Assembly (NCBI GenBank): GCA_030490835.1
Contig: CM059971.1
Span: forward strand, 69,768,224-69,832,223
Reading direction: 5' to 3'
DNA: 64,000 bases
Source of the DNA: Annona cherimola
Lineage: Eukaryota > Streptophyta > Magnoliopsida > Magnoliales > Annonaceae
Shown: one piece after another, positions 48,426-60,076 of the stretch
Position numbering within the stretch: position 1 is the first letter of the stretch
Layout: the number at the start of each line of letters is the position of its first letter
Made by a program: the position numbers and the translations under genes
Notes under the pieces: model-generated
Databases searched by the model: none
What the model saw: the letters and a program-made list of their open reading frames with translations, nothing else
Told to the model about the DNA's origin: nothing

Positions 48426-51068
48426 CAGTGATGTGTTAGAATATTATAAGAAATTCATAAGAATGTTTTAGAGTTTAAAGTGAAAAATATCAATAGATTT
48501 GATTGTAAATGCCCAATAAAAAAACTAGTTGTTAAAGATGGTTGACCTATTTAATGCATTTGGGCCAAAGAATTTTGTGTGATAGTCATGTGAGTAAAGT
48601 AGTAAAGAAAAACACCAGTTGAAAAATAAAAAAAATGAAAAAAATAGCAATCCACTTTATAAAAACATAAAGATTAAATACTTGTCGACCTATGCTTAAA
48701 TAAAGGGGTAAAAATGATAGAAAAATATATTTAAAAGGAAGACAATGCTATCTACGCGACCGTAAAAATTGGTAGATATAAAATAAATAAAACTTCACTA
48801 AGGGTCTATTTTGTAATGAGCAAAAAATAAGAAAAGAAATTACGGGAAAAAAAAAATTAAAATTGAAGGATTGGTAAGACATGGAAAAAGTTATTATTAG
48901 GAATAAAGAGAATAATAATAAAATAGATTAAGGACAATTAAAATAATGACTAAAAATATTGATAATAATTTAAAATTTGGACTGTTAGGTGTTTAAAGTA
49001 TCACAACATATCAAAAGGGTGAATTTTTTCTTTTCTTTATTACCAAAAGGAGCCTAAATTTTACTTTTTAAGAAAAATATAATTACTAACTTGACATGCT
49101 AACCCCCTTTTATTCAATTCTAAGGCCAACATTAGAAGCAAAAGTTTTGGGTCACATATAAGTACTAATTACGAAATAACAATGTTATAACAAAAAATTG
49201 TAAGAGAAAACAAACTGCTACCCTATTAATTTTTTTTCCCTCATCTTTGAGGGGTTGGATTTTACAAAATTGCAAGATATTTTATCTTATTTTGCTAGCT
49301 AAATGGCGTTTCCTTGGTCAGCCGGATGCACATGATCATATCTGTTTATTTTTATCGGCAGGTAACCAAGTGGGCCGTCTTGGGATTTTCATCTCTCCTG
49401 CAATGATTGGAGTCAAGAGAGAGAGAAAGAAGGGGAGGAGGCAATGAGTAAAATGTCAAAGTAAATTTTTTAAATAAAAAATTACCAGATACAATTAGGT
49501 GTACATCTAACTTAACATACAACCTTCCAATCCATCATCAATTCCCTATAAAACCAAATACCTTGCCCATGAAAAATGGGTGGGCCAACTCATCCTTATA
49601 CAAATAAGTAAACCCTGCGATCATACTACGTTATAATCAATCTACGGCTCTTCTCTACAACGTTGTACGATTATAAACGTCTTCACACCAACATCAAAAT
49701 TTATTTGGTTAATAGATTGATCCATTGATTCAACGGTTCAGATTTCTACTCGTGAAACAGAATGGTGTGATGCATCTGCTTACATTTAGGTGTATCTAAA
49801 CGCGCGATGCAGCTGCTTGCACCGTCCAACGGACTTTAGGAATTATTATTCAATTACTCGGTAATCGTGTATAATTAGTTTAATTAAACGCGAGTCAATC
49901 ATTGCATTAAATTCTCGCATCGCCGCTCGACTCGGCTTTGGTCGGGTACAGATCTCGGCCTCGATATTTCCAATTTATCGCCTGCTATCTAAATCATATC
50001 ATGTCGCGATATATTAAATTCTCGGGGCTCGGAGAAGTGAGAATTAAGATGACACGCAAGCAAGCAAGCATTATTGAAAATTACATACGTGGAGCAGGGA
50101 TTGATTAAATCCAAGCCGTCCAAGATCTTATTATACGTATTTAGATGTATAATAAAGAGAAAAGATAATTCCTTTTTAACAATAAAAGGCATTTACTGGA
50201 CGGATAAAAATGTGGTGCTGAAAAGGCATTCATTGGTCACTTTCAAGGAAGAAGTGTCCACAATATGATTCCCAAATCTAGTCCAATTAATTCAAGTCAA
50301 CATCATAAACATGTGCCGCACTTCCAGTGCCCACCTATCAAGCACCTCGAGCCTCCAGAGTACTAAATAATCCACTTCCAAAGAGGGAAGCCATTTGATA
50401 CCATGGCGGAAAGGAGACACAGGCGATATGAGATCGTGGTGTGCTCTGGTTTGCGGTAAAAAAGAGGGTCGGTCAAAACCTAGCTGTGGTAAAAGGATAA
50501 GAGTGAATAAAAGCACCCTTTCTCCTCTGCATTAATGTTATATGGGTAAATTTAATTATATATAATAATTTTCTTTTGTAGGTTATTGTTTATTATTTTG
50601 TAAGAATTATTTATTTAATCTTTATTTCCTTTATATTAAATGCTGAGTTTTTTTATGCCCACACTGTTCTATTACCTCTCTGTTGCACTTTTAACTTTGG
50701 TTTAGGATAAAGGAAATATAAAAAAAAAACAGTAAAATCGTTGCCAACGAAAGATAATAATGATAAGGCATAGTGCAGTGTCATCTACAAAATAAATAAG
50801 TATTAAATACATATGTTTTTAATAAGATGGAAATTAAATTGCAAAAACAAGATACTGGGTTAACATGGTAATGAGAAAAAAAATGAAAAGAAAAAGAGAG
50901 TGGAAAACGATGGGAAAAAGAGTAATGCATTATGATGTGCCAAGGATAATAGTTAGGAGTAAAATAAATAAATTAAGATAAACGTTTTGTGTGAAAGATG
51001 TGAAACAATGTTTAAAAAAGCGGTAATGATTCATTGCTCGAGCTTCATGGAGCCTACATGCAACCTTT
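48426..51068. other. Intergenic DNA, no gene recognised
   Basis: AT-rich DNA with a less AT-rich patch at about 49280-50110 containing CG-bearing text ('catcgccgctcgactcggc'). The minus-strand frame at 50292-50516 shows no known motif. Confidence 0.4.
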
Positions 51069-51071
51069 TTT

Positions 51072-51362
51072 GGGTGTGTTTGTTTAGGGCAAAAAACTAT
51101 CAACTAAAACTTTTCAATCTAAAACTTTTCACTCTCCATAATTACTCTATTTTTTAATTATTTTTTCACATTTTTCTATACAAACTACCTTACTTTTCAA
51201 TAATCTCTACACAACTACCCATACAACTAACCTATCTATTTTAACTTTATTCTCTTTACTCCTCATCATTACTCCTATTATATCACATCACTTTCTATTG
51301 ATTTGACAACTTCTACTTCAGAAACTTTTCATCAAAAGTTTTACCTCCAACCAAACACACCC
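51072..51362 (+). mobile_element. Tourist-like MITE, family B, best copy
   Basis: A 291-bp element with exact ends GGGTGTGTTTG and CAAACACACCC, flanked by TTT on both sides (51069-51071, 51363-51365). It is the least decayed plus-oriented copy and serves as reference for the others. No coding potential. Confidence 0.7.
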
Positions 51363-51365
51363 TTT

Positions 51366-52445
51366 ATTTAAAATTATTCTTAAATCCAAACCATCCATCA
51401 TGTTTATCCACAAGCATTTACTTATAATTTCAAAAAGCACATGTATTCAAACCTTTTATATATTACATGTACTGTAAATTTTTTAAAACTTTTTGAAAGA
51501 CTACATTTAAAAATTAATAGCCGCATAAAGTAGCTAATTTTACGGAAAATAAATTTTCGATAAAAGATATTTTTGATAGTATGACAAAATAGGTATTGTT
51601 AAGTAAAATAATAGTTTAGATTTTTAAAATGGCTGCAACGAGGCTCCGTGTGACCTTAGAAATATAAGAAATTAAAATAGCCAGGCAGTTAACATATTAA
51701 ATTATATGAGAGAAAAAGTTAGAGAAACCTTTTCTACGTTTTGTCTTTCTTTTTTATTCTTGTATTTTACAACTCAATCTAAGTACATATTTAATTAAAA
51801 CTTTAGGGTATAAATCTAGCAATGTTGTTAACTAAGTAGCTACAGAGATATTGTTATAAAAAAGGAAAATAAAACTCTTTAAGCGAAGACTCAAAGTTGG
51901 GACCTCCAACTCTTGCATACTTTTTTAATGTTCTGTCTTGGTTTCAAAATGAAGAAGAAACATATCAACAAAAAAAACAAATGAAGAAGAAATATACGTG
52001 AGACTTTTGTCCTATTTTTTTAATATCAAAAAAGCATATATTTCTCTTTTATTTGTTTTTTAAACTTCGCCAAAAGCACTCAATAACAAAAACAGGAGGA
52101 TTGATGATTGTAGGGTCTGTTGCTGGTGATGTTGGGAGGATTTATATCAGTTTTAGCTGTCCAACAAACACCACCGATTAAATAATTGTACACCATAACA
52201 AGGTTACATTTAGGTGAATAATGATAGCCAATAAATTAGGCCAAAATTTGGGTATTCCATTAATTTATTATATATAAGTCGAATGGTTTGGGACGTCATC
52301 CATCAAGAGGCAGTTTCAATGTAGGCAGGAGTTCGTGAAGTTAGCATGCGGGATTGCTGGAAATGGCCTCACATGATCCAATAACCTGCACTGTCGATCA
52401 TGCCTATTCCATGTTTGAACAGACAGCAATTTCAGGTGGAGGGCA
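51366..52445. other. AT-rich intergenic DNA
   Basis: No gene, RNA or intact element recognised. Several A-runs and T-runs. Confidence 0.4.
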
Positions 52446-52454
52446 TATATATAG

Positions 52455-52818
52455 GGAGCATGATCTGATGCTTGCATGCTCCCGGACGCATATACTTATT
52501 TTTTTAATTTTTTTTGAAAAGTTTTTATAAACTTGTTAGCTTAAGGGTATTTAATGCGTGTGTAAATTTTTACCATTTTTGGAGTATTTTAGATATTTAT
52601 TTTTGATTTTTGAAAATAAGTGGCATTTTAGGTAATTTTAAATTACTAAAATGCCACTGATTTTCAAAAATAAAAAATAAATATTTAAAAATCTCTAAAA
52701 ATGGTAAAAATTGATACATAAGTTAAATGCACTTGGGATAACAAGTTTATAAAAAAATTTTCAAAAAAAATAAAAAAATAGGTGTATGCGCCCGGGAGCA
52801 TGCAACACTGCATGCTCC
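52455..52818. mobile_element. Palindromic MULE-type MITE, family A, perfect 9-bp TSD
   Basis: A 364-bp element with GGAGCATG...CATGCTCC ends, flanked by TATATATAG on each side (52446-52454 and 52819-52827). The core is nearly identical to 10421-10745 ('ttttggagtattttagatat', 'aaaatgccactgattttcaa'), yet the outer 30-45 bp differ almost completely. The left end contains its own small palindrome, with 'gggagcatg' then 'catgctccc'. Confidence 0.8.
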
Positions 52819-52879
52819 TATATATAGAGACAGAAAGAAACTTCATGCGTAGACATGTGACGGCACTTCAATATTTTCT

Positions 52880-53660
52880 ATCTATACATATACTTGGGGC
52901 TTTAACTGATTAGGTTGGACGGATTACAACCTAGTCCTAATACTTACCCATTTTGAAAATCTCAACCATAATCCATTTATTAACGCATTTAAAAAACTTC
53001 AACTTTTACTCATTCAATAAATGAGTTGGTGGGTTGTTAACGGATTGTGTAGTATGTTGCAAACATGTCAAAGTCTAGTTTTAAAAAAAAGTTCATTATT
53101 TGTCGTTTGTAATTATCATGATGAATTGATATACATTGACAAGATATGTGGTATGGCTAGATCTTCATTAGGAGAGGTGTACATTCAATGCATTAGTACG
53201 AAGAAGGACGACGACTTGGTGAGACTGGAAAGAGGATAGAGAAGGGGAAGAAACAATAAAGATAGATATAGAAACAATCAGAAACGAAAAATGGAAAGAT
53301 TAAGTAAAGGAGAGAGAGAAAAGATAAAGGTGAAAACAATGAAGATGATGATCGAAGATAGAGAGCAAGAGCGTATTACAAAGAAAGAAGAAGAATCTTA
53401 CTAGTGGCACTCGTAGGCAAGGGCAAGAAAAACGATGGCAATGCCACAACATGATAGTAAATAGGTCGATGGGTTGTAAATGGGTTGATGGGTTAAACAG
53501 GTTAAATGACTTACTAAACGAGTTAACGAACCATAAAATCTCAATCTGAATCCATTTATTTATCTAAATGATCAAATACATTTATTCAAAAATTTCAACT
53601 CAAATTCATTTATAAATGGGTTGGACAAGTGAGTTGACGGGTTGGCGATGAACATTATCA
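52880..53660. repeat. Decayed repeat DNA before the first FAR1-type remnant
   Basis: 'gggttgttaacgg', 'gggttgatgggttaaacagg' and 'cccatt' phrases with inverted partners suggest one or two old palindromic elements. The middle (about 53230-53400) is purine-rich. No credible ORF. Confidence 0.4.
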
Positions 53661-53665
53661 CATAA

Positions 53666-54407
53666 GCTTATATCATGAAATTCAATGGAGTTGATGGCAA
53701 CATGTCCATGTATGAAGTTTGAGTTAGTTGGTATCATTTGCAAGCACATCATTACATTACTTTGGTGGATGAAAGTGAAGTCTATGCCACCTTTTCATGT
53801 GAGGGCATGTTGGACACGAACTGCGAAGTCTCAATATAAAGATGGATCCACTTCAAATGATAATGAGTCCAGGCAGTCTCTTGCTGTTCGTAATCATGCA
53901 TTATCAAAGTGGTGGTATTATGTTAGACAGGAAGCACTGCATACCACGGATGCATTTGCAATTATGAAGGACAATATGGAGAAATTGATCACTGCTCTTG
54001 ATGAATTGCCTAATTAGCTGCCACCTATGAGACTGATAGAATGAATGGATTGGAAGCTAATATAGATCATACTACTACAGTAGCAAGTGAAAATTTTGAC
54101 CTGAATGCAGCTACTCCTAGAGGTGATGTAATAGGGGAATCAACTAGTTTATTAGGTGCACAATCTTCTCAGGAACTTAGCATTGACTCCCTGCATATCT
54201 CACCGAGGAAGGGAAGAACATCAAAGCTCATGAAAGGAGTATTGAAGCAGTTGCATGGTGGAGTAAAACTTTGTCGCGAATGTAATAAATTTGTTGCGGG
54301 ACACGATAAATGCAATTGCCCCACAATCAATCAGTTAAATCTCACTATTGTGTCTGAATCCATCAATGATATATGCATTTCTAGGGGGCAAGGTTGAGCA
54401 CGACGAG
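53666..54407 (+). pseudogene. 5'-truncated FAR1/MULE-type transposase remnant (copy 1)
   Basis: It aligns with the C-terminal third of copy 2 (61780-62527). It starts inside the SWIM zinc finger, 'CPCMKFELVGIICKHI', followed by 'QSLAVRNHALSKWWYYVRQE'. Stops at 54015-54017 and 54038-54040 and a frameshift separate the frames 53685-54017 and 54041-54397. The second carries a zinc-knuckle-like 'CRECNKFVAGHDKCNC' (CX2CX6HX4C), intact here though its last Cys is lost in copy 2. A TGA at 54395-54397 precedes the splice donor at 54408 (GAG|GTA), at the same place as in copy 2. The catalytic DDE part is missing. The family includes MULE transposases and domesticated FHY3/FAR1 regulators; this broken copy is a transposon relic. 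Confidence 0.75.
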
Positions 54408-54569
54408 GTATTTTCATTATTGTTCGTGTTATCATATGACCAACTTGAATTTTGAAATTCTATTTGTTTATAACTTGGTTTCTTTCTAACAATTTCTTTA
54501 TTTATATTTTTGCTTATTTCTGACAATATGTTTTACATCTGTACTTGTTAGCTTCCTTTATTATCCAAG

Positions 54570-55230
54570 AAAACATACATGAGATGGCATCATCTTCCAA
54601 TGCAAGATCTAAAGTTAGTGGGGTGAGGAATTGCACTTGTGCATGTGGTGTACTGGTAATTATGTTAACATCAAATACCAAACAAAACCCTGGCCGGCAT
54701 TTTCTTTGATGTCCATATTTTAGGGTATCCCGATACAACACCTCTTACTACATCTTTCTTTATCGTGCTATGAAGAATGCTAATTCCATATTATTATATC
54801 TAGCAGGATCCCTTACAATGCTGTAAGTTTTTTAGATGGGTAGATGAGTCATCTGCATCGAGGAGTGCTATTGCATTGCACAATGAAAGTACAACAGGTA
54901 TGCACTTTCAAAGCCAACTTGTTCCCCTTGATCACGAGGAGATAGTGGCAGACATTGGAGAGGTGGTACACTGCATAGCTGATTTAAGAGAGATCCACAT
55001 TGCAGAAATAGCTGAAGTGAAGCAGACAAAGAAGACTGCTACACATGAATTGAAAGGTGAAATGCAACAACTGAAAGAAACTGTAGTGATGAGGGATATG
55101 GAAATGCAACAAACCTCACAAAAGAGGGATAGTTAGATGGTCAAAATGAAGAGAGCTGTTGTCATGATCATTATTCTAGTTATCATCTATTTTTTCATTA
55201 ATCGCAGTTTGATTGTGAAACCTGGTAGAG
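54570..55230 (+). pseudogene. GRF zinc-finger / coiled-coil protein remnant (copy 1)
   Basis: Exons 54570-54724 and 54807 onward join in phase 0. They read a GRF zinc finger: 'CTCACG', 'NPGRHFL', a TGA (54707-54709) where copy 2 has Arg, 'CPYFR', then 'CCKFFRWVDES'. A charged helical stretch follows ('DLREIHIAEIAEVKQ', 'ELKGEMQQLKE'), then TAG at 55134-55136. The same frame beyond that stop still reads a hydrophobic anchor ('VVMIIILVIIYFFI'). With the upstream donor at 54408, the frame is open from the FAR1-type tail into this ORF. GRF fingers bind nucleic acid in several DNA-repair proteins. The role of this small plant form is unknown. Confidence 0.65.
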
Positions 55231-57303
55231 GCAAGTATAGATGTAGAATGACTCCATTAGTTGTCTTAATCAAACTCGTATTAAACTTGGGAATCACTTA
55301 ATAGACATGTTAATGAATGTTGTTGTCATTGTGACCTCATGTGTGATATTTGATTGTTGTGTTTAAATTTTGTGAATTTAGTAAATTTTATGAATTTTTG
55401 GCATGAAAATCTCATCTTTTCATAGGGTACAGGGTCAAATCTCTACAAGGTAGAGATGTAGGATTTTTGTTTAATGATTTTATGTATGTTGTTCCTTCAA
55501 TTGCTTTGAACTAATTCATACAGTTAGTTATTTGAATCATGCCCAATTAGCTATATAGCTTTATTGCGGCTACCGCAGATTGAGTGTAGAAGGCTTTTTT
55601 TTACTGCCTTGTTATGCTTTCCTCCCTCCATATAATTTCCTCCCTCCCAAAATTTCCGATAATTCTATTCCACTCTACCGTGTCTTTGTTTTTAATGAAA
55701 TCAATGGCATAATTTCCATTCTCACAAAATTTTTTGTCTTTCCTTTAAACGACATTTCCAACATTAGCATTTATCTGAGCAATTGAGATGTTAGGATCTA
55801 AATTCAATCATACGCTGTTGCCTTATTTTCTCATTCGCAGAGTGGTATAAGAATTCATGTGGCTGTGCATTTGGATTATTTGATAAATAATTGAAGAGCA
55901 ATAGCAAAATTTTCATTTATAACTGCATGATTTACAATGACAATCAATGAAGAACAAATATATCTTCTGTAAACGAATATATTGTCTACCCAACACCACG
56001 CATCCATAAGCTAGTGCTTTCAAATGAACTTTCCAACTTTCTCCACCCTCACTCATTTCTATCCTACTTGTTCCAAGACCATTGGTGTATCCACTTCCGA
56101 TTGACCGCTTGGCAGCAATCTATCTCTGCAGGTGGAAGCAATCTACATCTTCATTGGAACCACTTAGCAGCATATCTCCTCATTGGCAACAGGTGGAAGC
56201 AATCATACATCTTCCGTGGAACCACTTAGCAGCAATCTATCTCATCATTGGCAGCGGGTGGAAAGCATTAGAAGCAATTAGAATTCCATCCAAAATGGAA
56301 ATCAGTTTTCCTGTAAGAAATGTAAATTGAGATCCTCCAGAGTTAAAAAGTTAACATCTTGTCCACACAACTGATGTAATTCTGAAAACCAAAATAAAAA
56401 TTGTACAGGGGCATAATATTAGATTTAAAGGAATCCCGGATATGCAAAATGTAGTGGAGGAGCCTTGTCGTGAGTGAAGTATGATTTCCCTTCACTTTTC
56501 ACCACAGACTAATTATTCATGTTCTTCATTATTCGTCTCCACATGGAGGCAAGTTCGATAAGATTGGATTAAGACTAATTACTATATATTGGAAAATAAG
56601 ATATTACATGAAGAATAAGAAAAGGAGTAATGAAAATTTAAAAAGTAAGGCTGCTATAGATTGAAAATCAAATATTTTATATATATTTAATAAATACATA
56701 ACATCACAACCATATTTTCCAAACTTAAAATTCTTTCCAAATTTAAATTCCTGAACACACGAAAAATTGAAATCCACATGATGTGAACAATATAGAAACT
56801 GAGAATAATAATATCAACTAATAAAGAGATGTGCAAAAGATTCTCCATTTTGTGTTACAGCCTCTTCCAATTGCATCCAAAGAGACCCTGCTCTGTTGGA
56901 CGTCATCTCATTTCCGAGCTTTATTCTCAAAAACATTGTTTCTAATTTCTATACAATCTTTCATTTTTAATAAAGAACGCGTTTACTTTTTCTTACTATT
57001 TTCTCATTTTTAATATAATTTTTCACCTTTACTATAATTTCTTATCTTTCAATGCACAGTAATCTCATCATCCACATCATATTCCATTATGGACAGTCCC
57101 TGAGCTATCACATAATTGGGTAGGGTCACCTATTAATTTTGGAACTTGGTTTTGATAGGAAGGCATATATCAATATTGCAACATGTTGAAATTTGGGAGA
57201 TTGATGATGCGTTTTGCCTATGGTTTCAGTCGTCCTTTGGATGAAGATTCTCAGATATGGATGTTGCATCTGTAATGCAGCTGGGAAGATGAGTTTTGAA
57301 CAG
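55231..57303. other. Intergenic DNA with a short tandem repeat
   Basis: No gene is recognised. About 56109-56268 holds three imperfect units of roughly 55-62 bp ('cagcaatctatct', 'aggtggaagcaatc', 'tggaaccactta'). From 56570 to 57090 the text is AT-rich with weak resemblance to MITE family B ('aaggagtaatgaaaatttaa'). Confidence 0.45.
56109..56268. repeat. Tandem repeat, about 60-bp unit
   Basis: Two full units and one partial unit built around 'gcagcaatctatctc' and 'ggtggaagcaatc'. Substitutions and small indels separate them. Confidence 0.7.
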
Positions 57304-57433
57304 CCCTCTATCGCCGAATTAATCCTCATCTCAAAAGGACCAACCCTCTATCGCCCAATTAATCCCAATTAATCCTCATCCCAAAAGGACCAACCCTCTA
57401 TCGTCCAATTAATCCTCACCTCAAAAGGACCAA
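57304..57433. repeat. Tandem repeat, 40-50-bp unit
   Basis: Three units of 'ccctctatcg', 'aattaatcctca' and 'caaaaggaccaa'. The second unit has an extra internal 'ccaattaat'. Confidence 0.8.
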
Positions 57434-57657
57434 ATTGAGCTGGTTTTCACCTCCTTTCGCCTTCCACAACACCAAAACGTGGGCGTGGGGTTGGGGGTGT
57501 GATTGGGCATGGGCATGGTCGGGCCACTAGCGGCTGTAACCCTCAAAATATACAATGGAGCAAGATCGAGAGTTCCACCGGAGAAATCAATGCAGTCAAA
57601 AGTTTCCACATCTGTTTCATCGAATCTCCTTTTGCAGGCCTTGGATGGAGAATCCAT
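57421..57657 (-). CDS. Unrecognised 78-aa frame, possible gene fragment
   Basis: The frame starts 'MDSPSKACKRRFDETDVE' and continues 'DLAPLYILR' with an even, non-repetitive composition unlike the chance frames around it. A potential splice donor lies after 'YILR'. I recognise no domain. It could be the first exon of a small gene or a captured exon inside the DNA upstream of the FAR1-type element. Only the composition supports it, so confidence is low. Confidence 0.2.
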   Translation of the reverse strand: MDSPSKACKRRFDETDVETFDCIDFSGGTLDLAPLYILRVTAASGPTMPMPNHTPNPTPTFWCCGRRKEVKTSSIWSF

Positions 57658-57759
57658 TTACATGTGCACGTGGATCTCCGTTATCTTATCTGTTGCGGGA
57701 TTTCCTACGTTTTCCTATTTTTAATTTTTTTTCGAAAATGGTTACATTGGCGCTAGCAA

Positions 57760-58135
57760 TGAGACGAGGGAGGGAGGGAGAGAAGACGAGAAAGAGAGAG
57801 AGTGTGAGATCAATGGGGAGAATGGGGTGGGAGGGGGGGGGGAGAGAGAGGTAAAGGGGAGAAGGAGATGACTTCTACTTGGACTGCGGCCGGATCTCAG
57901 GCACGGTGGACGATCGCGGGCAATGAGACGCGGGAGGGAGCAGCGGCAGCAGGGACCTGAGATTGAGGGCAATGAGATGCGAGAGGGAGCAACGGTAACA
58001 GGGAACGGGAGGGACGAGGTTGGGAGGGAGAGAAGAGAGAGGGAGAGGAAAGGGAGGGAGCAGTGGCAGCAGAGAGCGGGAGGGATGAGGCATGAAGGAG
58101 GGAGAGGGAAGAGGGAGAAACGGGGGCCTTGAGGG
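57760..58135. repeat. GA-rich low-complexity tract
   Basis: Runs of 'gggagggag' and 'gagagag' with embedded repeats of 'gagggcaatgaga' / 'gggcaatgagacg' about every 55 bp. Long frames on both strands here are artefacts of composition. Confidence 0.75.
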
Positions 58136-58522
58136 ACTGGCTAGGCATGCCCATGGCCTGACAGGGGCGTGCCTGCAAATTCCCACAATATAAATTGCGG
58201 GAATGGGCTGCTGACAATCTTGAAACGAATCCAACGGCCAAAAGGAGACGCGCACGATCGGACGGTCCGAAAGCATGGTCGATAACACTTGCGGTTATCG
58301 ACCGGCCGGTCAAGATTGCGATTCAGATAGCACACTTATATAATTGAGGCGTGATCTTTTCACACCGGTGTGAAACCGAGTGGGTTTCACACCACGACCC
58401 ATAGCCGTGCGATGCGGGGAGAGAGATCCTAAACGTCGAGGAGGGCGGACGAGCGGGGTGTGTTCTGACAGCGGGAGAATTGCCCGCAGGTCCCTCTGCC
58501 AGGATCGTCCGGCTGCGTGCAG

Positions 58523-58830
58523 GTACCTCTCTCTCTCCCCTCCTCTTCCCGCTGCGATCTCTCGTTCGGCTGCGTGTAAGTACCTCTCTCTCTCTCTCTC
58601 CCCTCCTCTTCCCGCGCGATCTCTCTCTCTCTCTCTCTCTCTCCCCCTCTTCCCGCCGTGATCTCTCTCTCTCTCTCCCCCCTCCTCTTCCCGCCGCAAT
58701 CTCTCTCTCTCTCCCTCCCTCCCCGCATCTCTCACGCACCCTTTCTCTCTCTCTCCGCATCTCCCACGCACCCTCTCTCTCTCTCCGCTCCTCTTCCCGC
58801 TATCTCTCTCTCGCTCTCTCCCTTCCAGAT
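58523..58830. repeat. CT-rich tract with a higher-order unit
   Basis: (CT)n blocks are separated by 'ccctcctcttcccgc' and 'gcatctc.cacgcaccct' spacers, so it is a tandem array of about 40-bp units as well as a microsatellite. The Arg/Glu-rich minus-strand frames (58310-58984) and Ser/Leu-rich plus frames are artefacts. Confidence 0.75.
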
Positions 58831-58923
58831 CGCACGGCCACCGGAACGGCCCTCCATTGACAGATTCGGCCGCCCGCACGGCCCTCCCTCCACAGATCCT
58901 GCAACCGGCCAGGCAAGAAGCAT

Positions 58924-59045
58924 TGATTATGGAGGGAAAGAGAAATGCTTTCCTAATGTGTGACAGATTCATTTTAAGATTCATTTTAACTTCTACTGCA
59001 CAAACACAAAATGGAGGGAAAGAGAAATGCTTTCCTAATGTGTGA
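58924..59045 (+). repeat. 35-bp direct repeat pair
   Basis: The block beginning 'atggagggaaagagaaatgc' and continuing 'tttcctaatgtgtga' occurs at about 58928-58962 and 59011-59045, identical in both, 83 bp apart. It lies just after the CT tract. Confidence 0.85.
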
Positions 59046-60076
59046 TATTCACAAGCCTTGTTACGGAGTTTTTCATAAGGCTAGAGCCATCTCTTATATG
59101 CTGAATTCAGAATTGGAATTTGATTATTTTGTGCTTCCTGTCCTGTTATGGACTTTGATTCTGTTGTGCTTTCTGTCCTTGCTTGGACCTGCATTCTTTA
59201 TTTCTTCACATCCATGTTTGAACTTTGACTATGAATTCAATATGTCTTGTTCAAAAAGCTTTATGAAGATTTGTTTATATGGCAAGTTTAACTTCTTCGG
59301 TGCTCATTCATTCATTTCTTTTTGAAAAAAAAAACAGGCTGACTACCATAGTCCAGATGCTTCATAATCTTCTGAAAAACTGGTTGGATAATTTGTTGTG
59401 TTGATAGACAAGAGTTGATTTGGAGAATACACTTGCTACAACCGGATTTCAGCTATTGGTATCGTTTCCATTGCCCGCATTTGTCCAATTGTTTTTTCTT
59501 TTCTAGCTAGATCTTCTGATGTTGTATCGGTATGTGCTACAGTAGCTATATTTCTATTTCTATTTCTGTTTTTCACGTTTGATATATGGAATTTGCATGT
59601 TAAGTTTTGGTGGTCCTTGTAGATTACTTAGTAAGCACTGAACTGATTGTGTAAATATCAGTTTTTATAGATATATGTTACTTAGCAAATTTAATTACAA
59701 CAATAATTTGTGCTGATATAATCAGATTAGTTAATGCGGTTGGTTTTTCAAAATTTTCAAATCCATTTCATTGAAACCTAAAATCCTAAAGACGAACATC
59801 ATTTGAAGTCTCCGCATATACCCGAATTGGCATATTCATGTATTAGACTTGTAAAATTTATATTGCATTTCATCTTATTTTATAGTAGAGACTAATGATT
59901 GCTCATTTCATCTTATTTTATAGTAGTGTCTATTGATTGCTTGTGGTCATGAATATATGATGTTTGATTTATGATGGATGCCAATAATTATTTAGTGATT
60001 CATATCTTACATTAAGTAATCTTTGTTTCATCGTAAATTGTCTAACTTGTTGGTAGAATATTAGACCTTCTTTAGC
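59046..60076 (+). other. Region upstream of the FAR1-type gene copy 2
   Basis: AT-moderate DNA with no recognised domain in any frame. It may be leader and 5' intron of the transposase gene. A short repeat 'catttcatcttattttatag' occurs twice (59866-59885, 59905-59924). Confidence 0.35.

Noticed and set aside
58310..58984. 224-aa Arg/Glu-rich minus-strand frame and overlapping frames
   Set aside because: Translation of a CT/GA microsatellite block. The Arg-Glu repetition is a product of simple sequence.
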